DNA of 64,000 nt from Laceyella sacchari (GTDB lineage: Bacteria > Bacillota > Bacilli > Thermoactinomycetales > Thermoactinomycetaceae). A program made the position numbers and the translations under genes. The notes beneath the pieces were generated by a model. It worked only from the letters and a program-made list of their open reading frames with translations. It was not told where the DNA came from and did no database searches. Location: NCBI RefSeq assembly GCF_004343255.1, contig NZ_SMDD01000005.1:1-64000 (forward strand), in the 5' to 3' direction. Shown in pieces: positions 56,238 to 64,000 of this stretch (its first letter is position 1; the number at the start of each line of letters is the position of its first letter).

Positions 56238-56996
56238 ATGTCGTTTTTTGGTAAAGCATTAGCAAGCATCGGGGTAGGCTCCGCCAAAGTGGATACCCGC
56301 TTGGAAAAAGCCACATATCGCCAGGGGGATATCATTCGCGGGGAGGTATTCGTGCAAGGAGGACAAGCCCCGCAACTGATTGAGGATATCTATCTGTATT
56401 TGGTCATGCAGTACCAACACGAAGGGTCTGAGCATGAATACGTCATCGATGAATTCCGTCTGACGGATGCTTTTGAGATCGGTGTGCGGGAAACGCAAGT
56501 GTTGCCGTTTCAATTCCAGCTACCGTATGATGCACCGGTATCGACGGGAGGTTCTCCCATTTATGTGAAAACGGGTTTGGACATTAAAATGGCAGTGGAT
56601 CCAAGTGATACGGACGGAATTGAGATTTTGCCCCACCCGCTGGTCGATACCGTGTTGCACGCGGTAGAAGAGGTGGGCTTTCGTTTGAGCAGTGTCACCT
56701 TCGCCTTTGATAAGTTTTATTCTCGCCACCCGTTTGTCCAAGAATACCGCCTTGCGCCGTTGGGGCCCTATCAAGCGGAGTTGGATGAAATCATCCTTGT
56801 CTTCTATCCGCATATGAGTGAAGTGGACGTGATTCTGTCATTGGATCGCAAAGCTGTCGACCTGATGAGTTCAATGGAAGAGGCGTTGAATTTGGATGAG
56901 CGGATCATTCGGTTCACAGTGACGCAAAAGGAAGTGGAGCATACCACTACCCAATTGCAAGCGAAAATCAAACAACTGATTGATCAGCATCTGTAA
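56238..56996 (+). CDS. Spo0M-like sporulation control protein, copy 2
   Basis: This 252-aa paralogue of the previous gene has the same length and motifs (GKALASIGVGSAKVDTRLEK, RQGDIIRGEVFVQGG, VSTGGSPIYVKTGLDIKMAV). Its C-terminal third differs, with EVEHTTTQLQAKIKQLIDQH possibly forming a helix, which suggests different partners. SD AGAGGGAGC; terminator 5 bases after the stop. Confidence 0.93.
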   Translation: MSFFGKALASIGVGSAKVDTRLEKATYRQGDIIRGEVFVQGGQAPQLIEDIYLYLVMQYQHEGSEHEYVIDEFRLTDAFEIGVRETQVLPFQFQLPYDAPVSTGGSPIYVKTGLDIKMAVDPSDTDGIEILPHPLVDTVLHAVEEVGFRLSSVTFAFDKFYSRHPFVQEYRLAPLGPYQAELDEIILVFYPHMSEVDVILSLDRKAVDLMSSMEEALNLDERIIRFTVTQKEVEHTTTQLQAKIKQLIDQHL

Positions 56997-57001
56997 AGGA
57001 A

Positions 57002-57037
57002 AAAAGCCAACTTCTCACGCCGGAAGTTGGCTTTTGT
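57002..57037 (+). terminator. Terminator of the pseudokinase-spo0M unit
   Basis: AAAAGCCAACTTC (57002-57014) pairs with GAAGTTGGCTTTT (57023-57035), an almost perfect 13-bp stem. Confidence 0.9.
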
Positions 57038-57294
57038 ACATCAGTCGGTACAATAGCCGATAGCTGAGAGAGCGGCTTAATGAAACTTTATTAAAGTAAG
57101 TTGCTTATAATGTCTTCGCAAAGAACCTTTTTTTTGGTATGCTATAGAAGGCAATGGGAAAAATGCTTTTGAAATAGACAGTAGTGGGGTATTCCATGTT
57201 GGGAATGCCTTTTTTCGTTAGTATCTATGAAAACAACAGAAGGTTATCCCAAAGCCTTCTGTTTCATGGCAGTGATTGTGAAAGGAGAGGGAGA

Positions 57295-58302
57295 ATGCGT
57301 TCGATTGAGGCGCGTGGCCTGACAAAAGAATTTAAGGTGTATCAAAGCCGCCCGGGGCTCAAGGGGGCGTTTCGTGATCTGCTGAACAGGCAATATCGCA
57401 CCATTCGCGCGGTAGATGCCATTGATTTGACGATTGAACAAGGCGAGATGGTGGCCTACATCGGTGAAAACGGAGCCGGTAAGTCGACAACGATCAAGAT
57501 GTTGACTGGTATTTTGCAACCGACAGCCGGTGAATTGAAAGTGAATGGTTTTGATCCGCACCGGGAGCGGGAGAAATTTGTCAAGACGATCGGCGTGGTT
57601 TTCGGGCAACGGAGCCAGTTGTGGTGGGACATCGCTGTGCAAGAATCTTTTCGGCTGTTGAAACAAGTGTACCAAGTGCCTGACACCGACTATAAAAAAC
57701 GGCTGGATCGGATGATCGAGGTGTTGGACATCGGTGGGCTTTTGGATCAACCGGTGCGTAAACTAAGTCTTGGGCAACGGATGCGGTGCGAATTGGTTGC
57801 GTCGCTGATCCACCAACCTAAGTTGTTGTTTTTGGACGAGCCGACGATTGGGTTGGATGTGCTGGTGAAAGAGAACATCCGTCGGTTTTTGCGGGAGATC
57901 AACCGTGAATTTGGTACGACTGTGCTGTTGACGACACATGACATCTCCGACATCGAAGCTCTTTGTTCCCGCGTGGTGATGTTAGATCAGGGCAAAGTAA
58001 TTTATGACGGCGGTTTGCAAGAGCTGCGCCGCAATTGGGCCAAAGGGAAAAAAGTTCACTTCGAGTTGGCGCAGGAAGTGGACATGAGCGAGCTGGAAGC
58101 GAGAACGGCAGGCATGCCGATTCGCTGGGAGCGAAAAGGAGAACGGCAAGTCGTTTTGCATGTGGAACAACCTGATTTGGCAGTCTCCGACGTGTTGGCG
58201 CAAATTGTTCAGCATGTGCATATTGTCGAGATGCAGATTGAAGAAGTGTCGACGGAAGAGATTGTGCGTAAGATTTACCAGGAGGGGATGACGCTTGCTT
58301 AA
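57295..58302 (+). CDS. ABC-2 exporter ATPase (COG4586 type)
   Basis: This 335-aa ATPase has Walker A IGENGAGKSTT, signature LSLGQRMRCELVA and Walker B KLLFLDEPTIGLD. Q-loop text FGQRSQLWWDIAVQESF is typical of the COG4586 group that pairs with two ABC-2 permeases. The C-terminal 90 residues form an extra regulatory region. ATG 57295 follows AAAGGAGAGGG; the longer frame to 57184 is not family-like. Substrate unknown. Confidence 0.92.
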   Translation: MRSIEARGLTKEFKVYQSRPGLKGAFRDLLNRQYRTIRAVDAIDLTIEQGEMVAYIGENGAGKSTTIKMLTGILQPTAGELKVNGFDPHREREKFVKTIGVVFGQRSQLWWDIAVQESFRLLKQVYQVPDTDYKKRLDRMIEVLDIGGLLDQPVRKLSLGQRMRCELVASLIHQPKLLFLDEPTIGLDVLVKENIRRFLREINREFGTTVLLTTHDISDIEALCSRVVMLDQGKVIYDGGLQELRRNWAKGKKVHFELAQEVDMSELEARTAGMPIRWERKGERQVVLHVEQPDLAVSDVLAQIVQHVHIVEMQIEEVSTEEIVRKIYQEGMTLA

Positions 58303-59089
58303 AATGTATTTGGAAGTCATCCGCATCCGGTTTCTGATGATGTTGGCTTACCGCGTGAACTATTACAGCGGGATTGTCATTTACAGCATCAATATCGGCG
58401 TCTATTATTTCCTGTGGATGTCGATTTATGGGGATAAGCCATCGTTGCAGGGCCTGACTGCGGTGCAAATGGCTACCTACATCGCTGTCTCTTGGATGGC
58501 GCGGGCTTTTTATTTTAACAACTTGGATCGGGAGATTGCACAAGAAATCCGGGACGGTACGGTGGCGATCCAATTGATCCGCCCATACCACTATTTGATT
58601 GTTAAAGCGTTTCAAGGATTGGGTGAAGGCGTATTTCGTCTGCTGCTGTTCAGCGTACCAGGCATGTTGGTGGTGTCGCTTGTGTTTCCGTTGGATCTTC
58701 CCGGATTATCGTGGGATTGGTTGAGATTTGCCTGTAGCTTGTTCCTCGGATTTATCATCAATGTGGAAGTGAACTTGCTGACAGGGGTGTTGGCCTTTTT
58801 TATTTTAAACAATGAAGGGATGATTTGGGCCAAACGCATGATTGTGGATCTGTTGTCCGGATTGACGATCCCGATCGCCTTCTTCCCGGGATGGGCGCAG
58901 GCGGTGCTCAGTTACCTGCCTTTCCAAGCGATCAGCTATCTGCCCAGCATGGTGCTGGTTAAAGGCCTCTCGGGGGATGCGTTTTGGCATGCGCTCTCGG
59001 TGCAGGCGGCTTGGTGCGTCCTGTTGGCAATCCCCGTGCAACTCATTTGGCTGAGAGCGCGCAAAACCTTGATTGTGCAGGGGGGCTAA
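58295..59089 (+). CDS. ABC-2 exporter permease, first subunit (COG4587/COG3694 type)
   Basis: This 264-aa six-helix permease has the family text YRVNYYSGIVIYSINIGVYY and QEIRDGTVAIQLIRPYHYLI. TTG 58295 overlaps the ATPase stop by eight bases and is eight bases after AGGAGGGG; the ATG at 58304 would be too far from this SD, so TTG is preferred. It forms the channel with the next gene product. Confidence 0.9.
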   Translation: MLKMYLEVIRIRFLMMLAYRVNYYSGIVIYSINIGVYYFLWMSIYGDKPSLQGLTAVQMATYIAVSWMARAFYFNNLDREIAQEIRDGTVAIQLIRPYHYLIVKAFQGLGEGVFRLLLFSVPGMLVVSLVFPLDLPGLSWDWLRFACSLFLGFIINVEVNLLTGVLAFFILNNEGMIWAKRMIVDLLSGLTIPIAFFPGWAQAVLSYLPFQAISYLPSMVLVKGLSGDAFWHALSVQAAWCVLLAIPVQLIWLRARKTLIVQGG

Positions 59090-59090
59090 T

Positions 59091-59876
59091 ATGTTTCATC
59101 TTCGATTGTTAGTCGAGTATTTCAAACAATATATGAAGACCCGCATGTCTTATCGGGGCGATTTTTTGGTTCAATTCATTAGCAATTTTTTTCAACAAGG
59201 GCTTAATCTGGTTTTCATCCTGGTCGTGTTCCAACATACCCCAAGTTTGAAGGGGTGGAGCCAAGCTGAAGTGATTTTCATCTACGGGTATTTCCTAATC
59301 CCATGGGCGATCTTTTCTTCCTTTTTAAATCTGTGGAGTTTTAATGATCGTTATATCATCAAAGGAGAATTGGATCGGGTATTGACGAGACCGGTGCACA
59401 GCTTAGTGCAGGTCATCATGGAGACGATGTCTCCCGAATCCCTGATCGGGGTGCTGACGGGAGGCATCGTGATGGGCGTGGCCGGGTGGCATCTGGATCT
59501 GGACTGGACTTGGTATGATCCGCTGTTGTTCGTTGTATTCACGCTGGGGGGTGTGCTGATCTACGCAGGCATTTTCATTGCGCTGACCAGCATCAGCCTG
59601 TACACCGATTCTAAATCGGATATTCAACCGATTATGTTCAATATCAGCAACTACGGTCGCTATCCGACCAATATTTATCATAAAATAATTCAGTTCACTT
59701 TGACTTGGATTTTGCCGTTTGCCTTTGTCGGGTTCTATCCGGCCAGCTATCTGCTGGATCACGGTGAATGGAGAATGTACGCTATGCTTACCCCGGTGAT
59801 GGGAGCCATTTATTTGGCTTTTGGCATCTTTTGCTGGAACCGCGGCATCAAGCACTACCGGGGTGCCGGGAATTAA
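59091..59876 (+). CDS. ABC-2 exporter permease, second subunit
   Basis: This 261-aa six-helix permease (MSYRGDFLVQFISNFFQQGL, IIKGELDRVLTRPVHSLVQV) is related in pattern to the previous one, including the GELDRVLTRP stretch that matches GTVAIQLIRP. ATG 59091 follows CAGGGGGG and comes one base after the previous stop. No terminator is seen before the convergent crcB genes. Confidence 0.9.
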   Translation: MFHLRLLVEYFKQYMKTRMSYRGDFLVQFISNFFQQGLNLVFILVVFQHTPSLKGWSQAEVIFIYGYFLIPWAIFSSFLNLWSFNDRYIIKGELDRVLTRPVHSLVQVIMETMSPESLIGVLTGGIVMGVAGWHLDLDWTWYDPLLFVVFTLGGVLIYAGIFIALTSISLYTDSKSDIQPIMFNISNYGRYPTNIYHKIIQFTLTWILPFAFVGFYPASYLLDHGEWRMYAMLTPVMGAIYLAFGIFCWNRGIKHYRGAGN

Positions 59877-59880
59877 GGCA

Positions 59881-60252
59881 TCACAAGATGATATAGCCTG
59901 TCCAACAAGCCAACAGACCGATTGCGCTGCTGAACAAGAGATACAGTATGGCGGCCAATCGGTTTTTTGTTTGCCATAACTCCAACCATTCCACAGTGAA
60001 TGTGGAAAAAGTGGTAAATCCGCCGAGAAAACCAGTGGTGAACGGATGGCTGTGCGCCAGGGCTGAGCCGAGTGATTCAGCGCCGGAAGAGCCGAGGGCG
60101 AGTCCTAGTGCGAAACAGCCGCTCACATTGATCAAAAACGTGGCCCAGGGGAAAGGGCCTCGCGAACAGTGAGCTTTGATCCATCTTCCGACAAGATGGC
60201 GGGCGACGGCGCCCATACTGCCACCGAATCCGATGCATATTGCGATTAGCAT
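59881..60252 (-). CDS. crcB: Fluoride channel Fluc/CrcB, second subunit
   Basis: The 123-aa, four-helix fluoride exporter has GGSMGAVARHLVGRW, FLINVSGCFALGLALG and TTGFLGGFTTFSTFTVEW, the pore and Na-binding signature. ATG 60252 follows GGAAAGGG; longer frames run through the neighbour gene. It overlaps the first copy by seven bases. Paired genes suggest a heterodimeric channel. Confidence 0.93.
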   Translation of the reverse strand: MLIAICIGFGGSMGAVARHLVGRWIKAHCSRGPFPWATFLINVSGCFALGLALGSSGAESLGSALAHSHPFTTGFLGGFTTFSTFTVEWLELWQTKNRLAAILYLLFSSAIGLLACWTGYIIL

Positions 60253-60602
60253 GCATTTCGTCCCTTTCCGATCTGCGCCCCCAACCACGCGCATCCAAGT
60301 CCACCGATAAGAGAGAGACTGCCATAGCCGAAAGCCACAGGGGAGGGGAGGATCAACCATTCCGCACAAAAGGTGGAAAACGTGGTGAATGAGCCGATCA
60401 GTCCGGTCGCCAATCCAAGCCGAATCCGAGGATGGAGGGGCATGCCCCGTGCATAGGTGATTAAAGCGAGAAAAAACGATCCGATCAGATTCACAGTCAA
60501 TGTGCCCCATGGGAAATGAACTGCGGGAATCCATTTGGACGCGGTGAAACGCAAAGTGGTTCCGATAAAGCCGCCAATGGCTACTGCGATGATGTCGCGC
60601 AT
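60246..60602 (-). CDS. crcB: Fluoride channel Fluc/CrcB, first subunit
   Basis: The 118-aa, four-helix protein has IGGFIGTTLRFTASKW, TLTVNLIGSFFLALI and TGLIGSFTTFSTFCAEWL. ATG 60602 follows AGGAGG by seven bases. The two copies differ in sequence, the pattern of antiparallel heterodimers. No fluoride riboswitch is recognisable in the short upstream region. Confidence 0.93.
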   Translation of the reverse strand: MRDIIAVAIGGFIGTTLRFTASKWIPAVHFPWGTLTVNLIGSFFLALITYARGMPLHPRIRLGLATGLIGSFTTFSTFCAEWLILPSPVAFGYGSLSLIGGLGCAWLGAQIGKGRNAC

Positions 60603-60658
60603 GGTGGTTCCTCCTTCACAAATCCATGCTTTTAGCATAGGGAATAGGGAGGAGCAAA

Positions 60659-60988
60659 TCAATCCCCAGGCGGGGCTACATCCTCTGCGTCATCATTGTC
60701 ACCGCCGATGTGGGTGTTTCCCTGCTGATTGACGACCTGTTCGATGATTTCACCGACACCATTTTCTTCGCCTGTTGCGGTCAGTCCGATATTCAAGGTA
60801 CCGCTCAATGTTTCCACATGCAATTCATGGATTTTGTATTCGATTTTATCGATGTGAAGGGGCTTTAGCTGTTTTACTTGCTGTTGTAACGCTTCATTTT
60901 CCTTTACCAGCATTTGTAATTTATTTTCCAGCGAGTAGATCCGTTCCCAAAGCATGCGCAGGATGTGGTCGGGGTCGTATCCATGCAA
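60659..60988 (-). CDS. gerPC: Spore germination protein GerPC-like
   Basis: The 109-aa protein has an N-terminal coiled coil (LWERIYSLENKLQMLVKENE). The GerPC core follows: IDKIEYKIHELHVETLSGTL with NIGLT. GerP proteins are made in the mother cell and let germinants pass the coat. TTG 60988 lies seven bases after GAGGAGGG; a longer frame to 61105 crosses the promoter region. It is divergent from the hsp20 and gerP-like genes rather than in a gerPABCDEF row. Confidence 0.85.
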   Translation of the reverse strand: MHGYDPDHILRMLWERIYSLENKLQMLVKENEALQQQVKQLKPLHIDKIEYKIHELHVETLSGTLNIGLTATGEENGVGEIIEQVVNQQGNTHIGGDNDDAEDVAPPGD

Positions 60989-61016
60989 CCGGGGTCCCTC
61001 CTCTGTCTTCTTGTTA

Positions 61017-61025
61017 AAGTATATG
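61017..61025 (-). promoter_or_regulatory. Possible mother-cell promoter -10 element for gerPC
   Basis: On the minus strand, CATATACTT (61025-61017) resembles SigE (CATACANT) and SigK (CATANNNTA) -10 elements, about 30 bases before the gerPC start. No -35 is clear. Confidence 0.4.
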
Positions 61026-61058
61026 GGGGCTGTACACCGGTTCATGCAACCTTTTGTG

Positions 61059-61086
61059 ACAAGTGGGGGACGCAATGCATAAAATA
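61059..61086 (+). promoter_or_regulatory. SigK-type promoter for hsp20 and gerP-like genes
   Basis: AC (61059-61060), a 17-base spacer and CATAAAATA (61078-61086) match the SigK consensus AC-N16/17-CATANNNTA; the -10 also fits SigE. It is 51 bases before the hsp20 gene. Late mother-cell expression is inferred. Confidence 0.55.
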
Positions 61087-61136
61087 TGGGCAACTGCGGA
61101 CTCATAAGTTAGGCGGGAGCAAAGGGGGAACTTGCG

Positions 61137-61562
61137 ATGCTAAACCAACTTTCCACTAAAGGATGGAACCAATTGGCGCGCCAATTTTTGGGGGATGACT
61201 TCTTTGAAGATATCCTTTCGGCGGCGGAACGCAAGGGACCGGCAGCGGATGTGTATCATGGGAAAAATGAGGTAATTGTCGTTGTTGATTTGCCGGGGAT
61301 GGATAATATTCAATCATTGGAAATGAAGGTGGAGAACGACACCTTATGGCTGTCCGGACGCTTCTCAGTCCCTTACAACGGATATCGGATGACACTGGCG
61401 GAACGGAGCCGAGGTGAATTTCAAAAATGCATTCCCTTAGGAGCCCCCGTATCCAAAAACTACACCAGTGCACGCTACCGCAGGGGGGTTTTGGAAATCC
61501 GCTTTAACAAACTTTCCGGCAAGCGAGGAACTTCCAAACTGAGAATCAAGGAGACATCCTAA
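61137..61562 (+). CDS. Hsp20/alpha-crystallin-like protein, probable spore coat component
   Basis: The 141-aa protein has the small-heat-shock pattern ADVYHGKNEVIVVVDLPGMD followed by LWLSGRFSVP, FQKCIPLGAPVSKNYTSARY and GVLEIRF. Coat proteins CotM and CotP share this fold. Position in a GerP cluster with a SigK-type promoter suggests a coat role; a cytosolic chaperone role is the alternative. ATG 61137 has SD AAAGGGGGAA. Confidence 0.82.
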   Translation: MLNQLSTKGWNQLARQFLGDDFFEDILSAAERKGPAADVYHGKNEVIVVVDLPGMDNIQSLEMKVENDTLWLSGRFSVPYNGYRMTLAERSRGEFQKCIPLGAPVSKNYTSARYRRGVLEIRFNKLSGKRGTSKLRIKETS

Positions 61563-61593
61563 CATGAGACCGGTGTAAAGGGGGGAAACGCAC

Positions 61594-61806
61594 TTGGGCA
61601 CCATCAACAACATTTTTAATGTGAAGATCAACAGCGTTTCCAGCGCGGCGACGATCAATTTCGGAAGCACCATCAACATTGGGCAAGAAGCGTTAACCAA
61701 ATCACTTGGGGGATCATCACCTGTAGGTGACTTCCCGCGTAACATCGATTTGGAAAAGAACGTCTATCTCGATCCTGATTTCTTTGACGGGAGCGGTGGT
61801 GGTTAA
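61594..61806 (+). CDS. GerP family spore germination protein, GerPF/PE-like
   Basis: The 70-aa protein begins MGTINNIFNVKINSVSSAAT and continues with a NFGSTINIG-type segment and a Gly-rich end. This is the short GerPA/PF/PE pattern, in which a strand with SSA is followed by FGD/FGST and NI. TTG 61594 is eight bases after AAAGGGGGG. Its stop overlaps the next ATG by one base. Confidence 0.72.
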   Translation: MGTINNIFNVKINSVSSAATINFGSTINIGQEALTKSLGGSSPVGDFPRNIDLEKNVYLDPDFFDGSGGG

Positions 61807-62018
61807 TGATTAACATCTATATCCGCGCGATCAAAATTAATGCGGTGTATGATGCCGCTTCGCTCAATGTCGGTACCACTTTTAATCTGGTCAATAAGGC
61901 CGCCGGGGAGGAAGAGCAGGAAGAGGTACCGCAACCGACCCAGCCCCCAACGGAGCCTGGCACACCACCACCCTTGCCTCCCGGACCTATCGGGCCAGGC
62001 CCCCGTAACCATGATTGA
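61806..62018 (+). CDS. GerP-like small protein with proline-rich tail
   Basis: The 70-aa protein has an N-terminal half INIYIRAIKINAVYDAASLN followed by VGTTFNLVNK. This parallels the preceding gene and GerP proteins. The C-terminal half is an acidic then Pro/Gly-rich tail (QPPTEPGTPPPLPPGPIGPG) not usual in GerP. Coupled to the previous gene (taATG). Confidence 0.65.
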   Translation: MINIYIRAIKINAVYDAASLNVGTTFNLVNKAAGEEEQEEVPQPTQPPTEPGTPPPLPPGPIGPGPRNHD

Positions 62019-62141
62019 AACTAAGCCGGGAAAAGGTGTATGGGGGGATGTCTCTTATCATCGCAAGAATCAACGCTTACTCGGAAACGTCCAGAATCGG
62101 AGTATAATGAAACGGAGAAGGCATGGCAGTAGGAGGATGGC

Positions 62142-62822
62142 ATGAGTAGAAACGTGTTGTTGGTGGAAGACGAGGGGAACATCGCCCGTTTTCTCCAATT
62201 GGAGCTGGAATACGAGGGATATCGGGTAACCGTCGCGCCAACGGGCAGGAAGGCGTTGGAGTTGTGGGAAACGGACCAATGGGACATGTTGATATTGGAT
62301 GTGATGTTGCCTGATTTAAGCGGCATGGAGATTTGCCGCCGCATCCGCGGGCAAAGCCAGGTGCCCATCATCATACTGACGGCGCGCGATGCGGTGCCTG
62401 ACCGGGTGAGCGGTTTGGATGCTGGCGCGGATGATTATCTGACCAAACCGTTTGCCATTGAAGAGCTATTGGCGCGCATGCGAGCGATTGAACGGCGGCA
62501 ATCGCAATGGAGTCAACCGCTGACCAAGCTCACACTCGATCCGTTGGTTGTTCTGTTGGAAGAACGGACGGTGACGGTGGCGGGAAAAGAGTTAAAATTG
62601 ACGACGCGCGAGTTTGATCTACTCGCCTACTTGATGCAAAACAAAAACCATGTGTTGACCCGGGAAATGATTCTTGACAAAGTGTGGGGGTATTCATATA
62701 CGGGCGATACCAACGTGGTGGATGTTTACATCCGCTATTTGCGCGTGAAATTGGAGCAAATGGGATGCCAAAACATCATCGAGACGGTCAGAGGGGTTGG
62801 CTATGTTATTCGCGAACATTAA
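62142..62822 (+). CDS. OmpR family response regulator
   Basis: The 226-aa protein has a receiver domain (acidic pocket VEDEGN, phospho-Asp in LILDVMLPD, Thr in ILTARD, Lys in LTKPF). A winged-helix DNA-binding domain follows, with LTTREFDLLAYLMQNKNHVL and DVYIRYLRVKLE. SD TAGGAGGA before ATG 62142. It controls unknown genes together with the overlapping histidine kinase gene. Confidence 0.94.
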   Translation: MSRNVLLVEDEGNIARFLQLELEYEGYRVTVAPTGRKALELWETDQWDMLILDVMLPDLSGMEICRRIRGQSQVPIIILTARDAVPDRVSGLDAGADDYLTKPFAIEELLARMRAIERRQSQWSQPLTKLTLDPLVVLLEERTVTVAGKELKLTTREFDLLAYLMQNKNHVLTREMILDKVWGYSYTGDTNVVDVYIRYLRVKLEQMGCQNIIETVRGVGYVIREH

Positions 62823-64000
62823 AATGCCCATTCGTTGGCGTTTGTCGTTGCTGTTGACAGTGGGCTTAATCGGCATTCTCGTTTTGTTTCACATTTTCGT
62901 GTACTTTGCTCTGAAAAATTGGCTGGTTCACACCGAAGAAACCGTTCTTAAGAGCAAACTGGCTTCGATCAAGCAGGTTCACGAACAGAAAGAACTATCG
63001 GAATTACCCTATTCGGTTTGGTTGCCGTCACTGATCGAACACGGTCAGGCAGTCAGGATCATTTTCGCCGGTAAAGCCGCTGGCGTTGTGGACAAGGGGA
63101 TTCCTTCTGAAGTGTTTTTGCGGGAGGGACAAGCTGCTCCCCGGCGGAGATTGGTGCAGGTGGGTTCAAAAAGTGTCCTTATTCTGACCACGCCGATTGA
63201 GCGGGATCGGGGACGCATCGAGCTGTATACCGATTTTTCCTTTGCCACCCAATATTTGCACATGGCCTTGGGCGTATTGATCACAGCATCCGTGGCTTTG
63301 CTCTTGTTTGTCTTGGTCGGTGGGTATCTGACGGTCGCACTAGCGTTTCGTCCGGTGTCAAAGATCATCCAGTCCGTGCAGACGCTAGATCCGGGGCAAC
63401 CGGGCCACCGCTTGGAAATACCAGCTACAGGGGATGAGATTGCGTTGCTGTCCAAGGTATTTAACTCGCTGTTGGATCGCATCTACACCAGCATGCAGAA
63501 GCAAAATGCCTTTGTCAGCGATGTATCGCATGAGTTGCGAACCCCGATTGCCGTCATCCGCGGATATGTAGGCTTGTTGCGGCGGTGGGGGCTCAGCCGG
63601 CGGGAAGTGGCCGAAGAAGCGCTGGCGACAATGGATGAGGAACTGGATCGGGTGGAAAAGCTCACTGAGCGCTTGCTTCGGTTGGCCCGGTTTGAAGTGG
63701 ATGAGCCGGCAAGCGAGATGGAAGCATTTGCGCTTACTACCGTCGTCTCTGAGCGGGTGAAGCGGTGGCGGCATGTACACCGCACCTTGACAATCGCGTA
63801 TGAGGAGCCTGAGCAGCCGCTGGATGTGATCGGCTGGCGTGCCGACATGGAAGAATTGTTAGATATCTTGCTTGATAACGCCGGAAAGTACACCGGAGAT
63901 GGCGGCTTAATCACCGTCTCCTGCACCAAAGAAGGGCAATGGATCGAACTTATTGTGCAGGACACAGGACAGGGAATCGCGGCAGACGAGTTGCCCCGGG
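62803..64000 (+). CDS. Sensor histidine kinase, 3' end beyond the window
   Basis: The frame is open to the window edge (399 codons seen). Order: helix at about 13-38, extracytoplasmic sensor of about 110 residues, second helix at about 150-175, HAMP. Then the H box FVSDVSHELRTPIAVIRGYV, N box LLDILLDNAGKYT and G1 DTGQGIA. ATG 62803 overlaps the regulator gene by 20 bases with SD GAGGGG; ATG 62824 has no SD. The signal is unknown. Confidence 0.92.
   Translation, partial: MLFANIKMPIRWRLSLLLTVGLIGILVLFHIFVYFALKNWLVHTEETVLKSKLASIKQVHEQKELSELPYSVWLPSLIEHGQAVRIIFAGKAAGVVDKGIPSEVFLREGQAAPRRRLVQVGSKSVLILTTPIERDRGRIELYTDFSFATQYLHMALGVLITASVALLLFVLVGGYLTVALAFRPVSKIIQSVQTLDPGQPGHRLEIPATGDEIALLSKVFNSLLDRIYTSMQKQNAFVSDVSHELRTPIAVIRGYVGLLRRWGLSRREVAEEALATMDEELDRVEKLTERLLRLARFEVDEPASEMEAFALTTVVSERVKRWRHVHRTLTIAYEEPEQPLDVIGWRADMEELLDILLDNAGKYTGDGGLITVSCTKEGQWIELIVQDTGQGIAADELPR

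Noticed and set aside
60603-60660. Fluoride riboswitch before the crcB pair
   Set aside because: The 57-base gap lacks the conserved crcB-motif segments and is too short.

Overview
The window looks like chromosomal DNA of a low-to-mid GC, endospore-forming Bacilli member. The evidence is CodY, a B. subtilis-like complete pur operon with paired PurBoxes, a proline T-box leader, Spo0M and GerP spore proteins, a CtaB-CtaCDEF caa3-type oxidase, YfhP next to MutY, and frequent TTG/GTG starts with very strong Shine-Dalgarno (SD) sequences. The protein style fits Thermoactinomycetaceae-like Bacillales; that assignment is inference.

Layout. 1-113: 3' end of an rRNA operon (5S rRNA and terminator). 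114-2140: almost gene-free and visibly eroded, holding what appears to be a decayed, translationally coupled three-gene locus (about 560-1173). 2141-3892: a secreted gamma-glutamyltransferase. 4111-17740: a PurR-type control region and the whole de novo IMP pathway in one run, purE-K-B-C-S-Q-L-F-M-N-H, a small membrane protein, then purD and a terminator. 17812-21135: small genes and a YerA-like adenine deaminase homologue. 21354-24646: an orphan ferric-siderophore type ATPase under a Fur-like box, an O-antigen-ligase-like polymerase and a LysM-3D cell wall protein. 25081-30368: AlkA-like glycosylase, MscS channel, YfhP and MutY. 30453-36343: VanW protein, PabB, UV endonuclease UvsE, membrane protein and GNAT. 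36735-37894: promoter, proline T-box and proC. 38642-42889: signal peptidase I, CodY, an ABC exporter and an RsbT-like kinase. 43434-48426: heme O synthase and the four cytochrome c oxidase subunits. 48775-53312: membrane protein, zinc-ribbon protein, hydrolase, truncated hemoglobin and glutamate-1-semialdehyde aminomutase. 53512-56996: a pseudokinase-like coiled-coil protein followed by two Spo0M paralogues. 57295-59876: a three-gene ABC-2 exporter. 59881-60602: paired Fluc fluoride channels. 60659-62018: a divergent GerP-type spore coat cluster. 62142-64000: a two-component system cut by the window end.

Working together: the pur genes convert PRPP to IMP, and purine salvage (the adenine deaminase homologue) follows at once. 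Heme synthesis (HemL, CtaB) and heme use (oxidase, hemoglobin) occur in the same 10 kb but in separate transcription units. The most novel-looking unit is the pseudokinase-like/coiled-coil gene with two arrestin-like Spo0M genes. The divergent gerPC and hsp20-gerP-like cluster, with mother-cell-type promoter motifs, is the second. Starts were moved from the longest open frame to the codon with the best SD spacing wherever the two differed.
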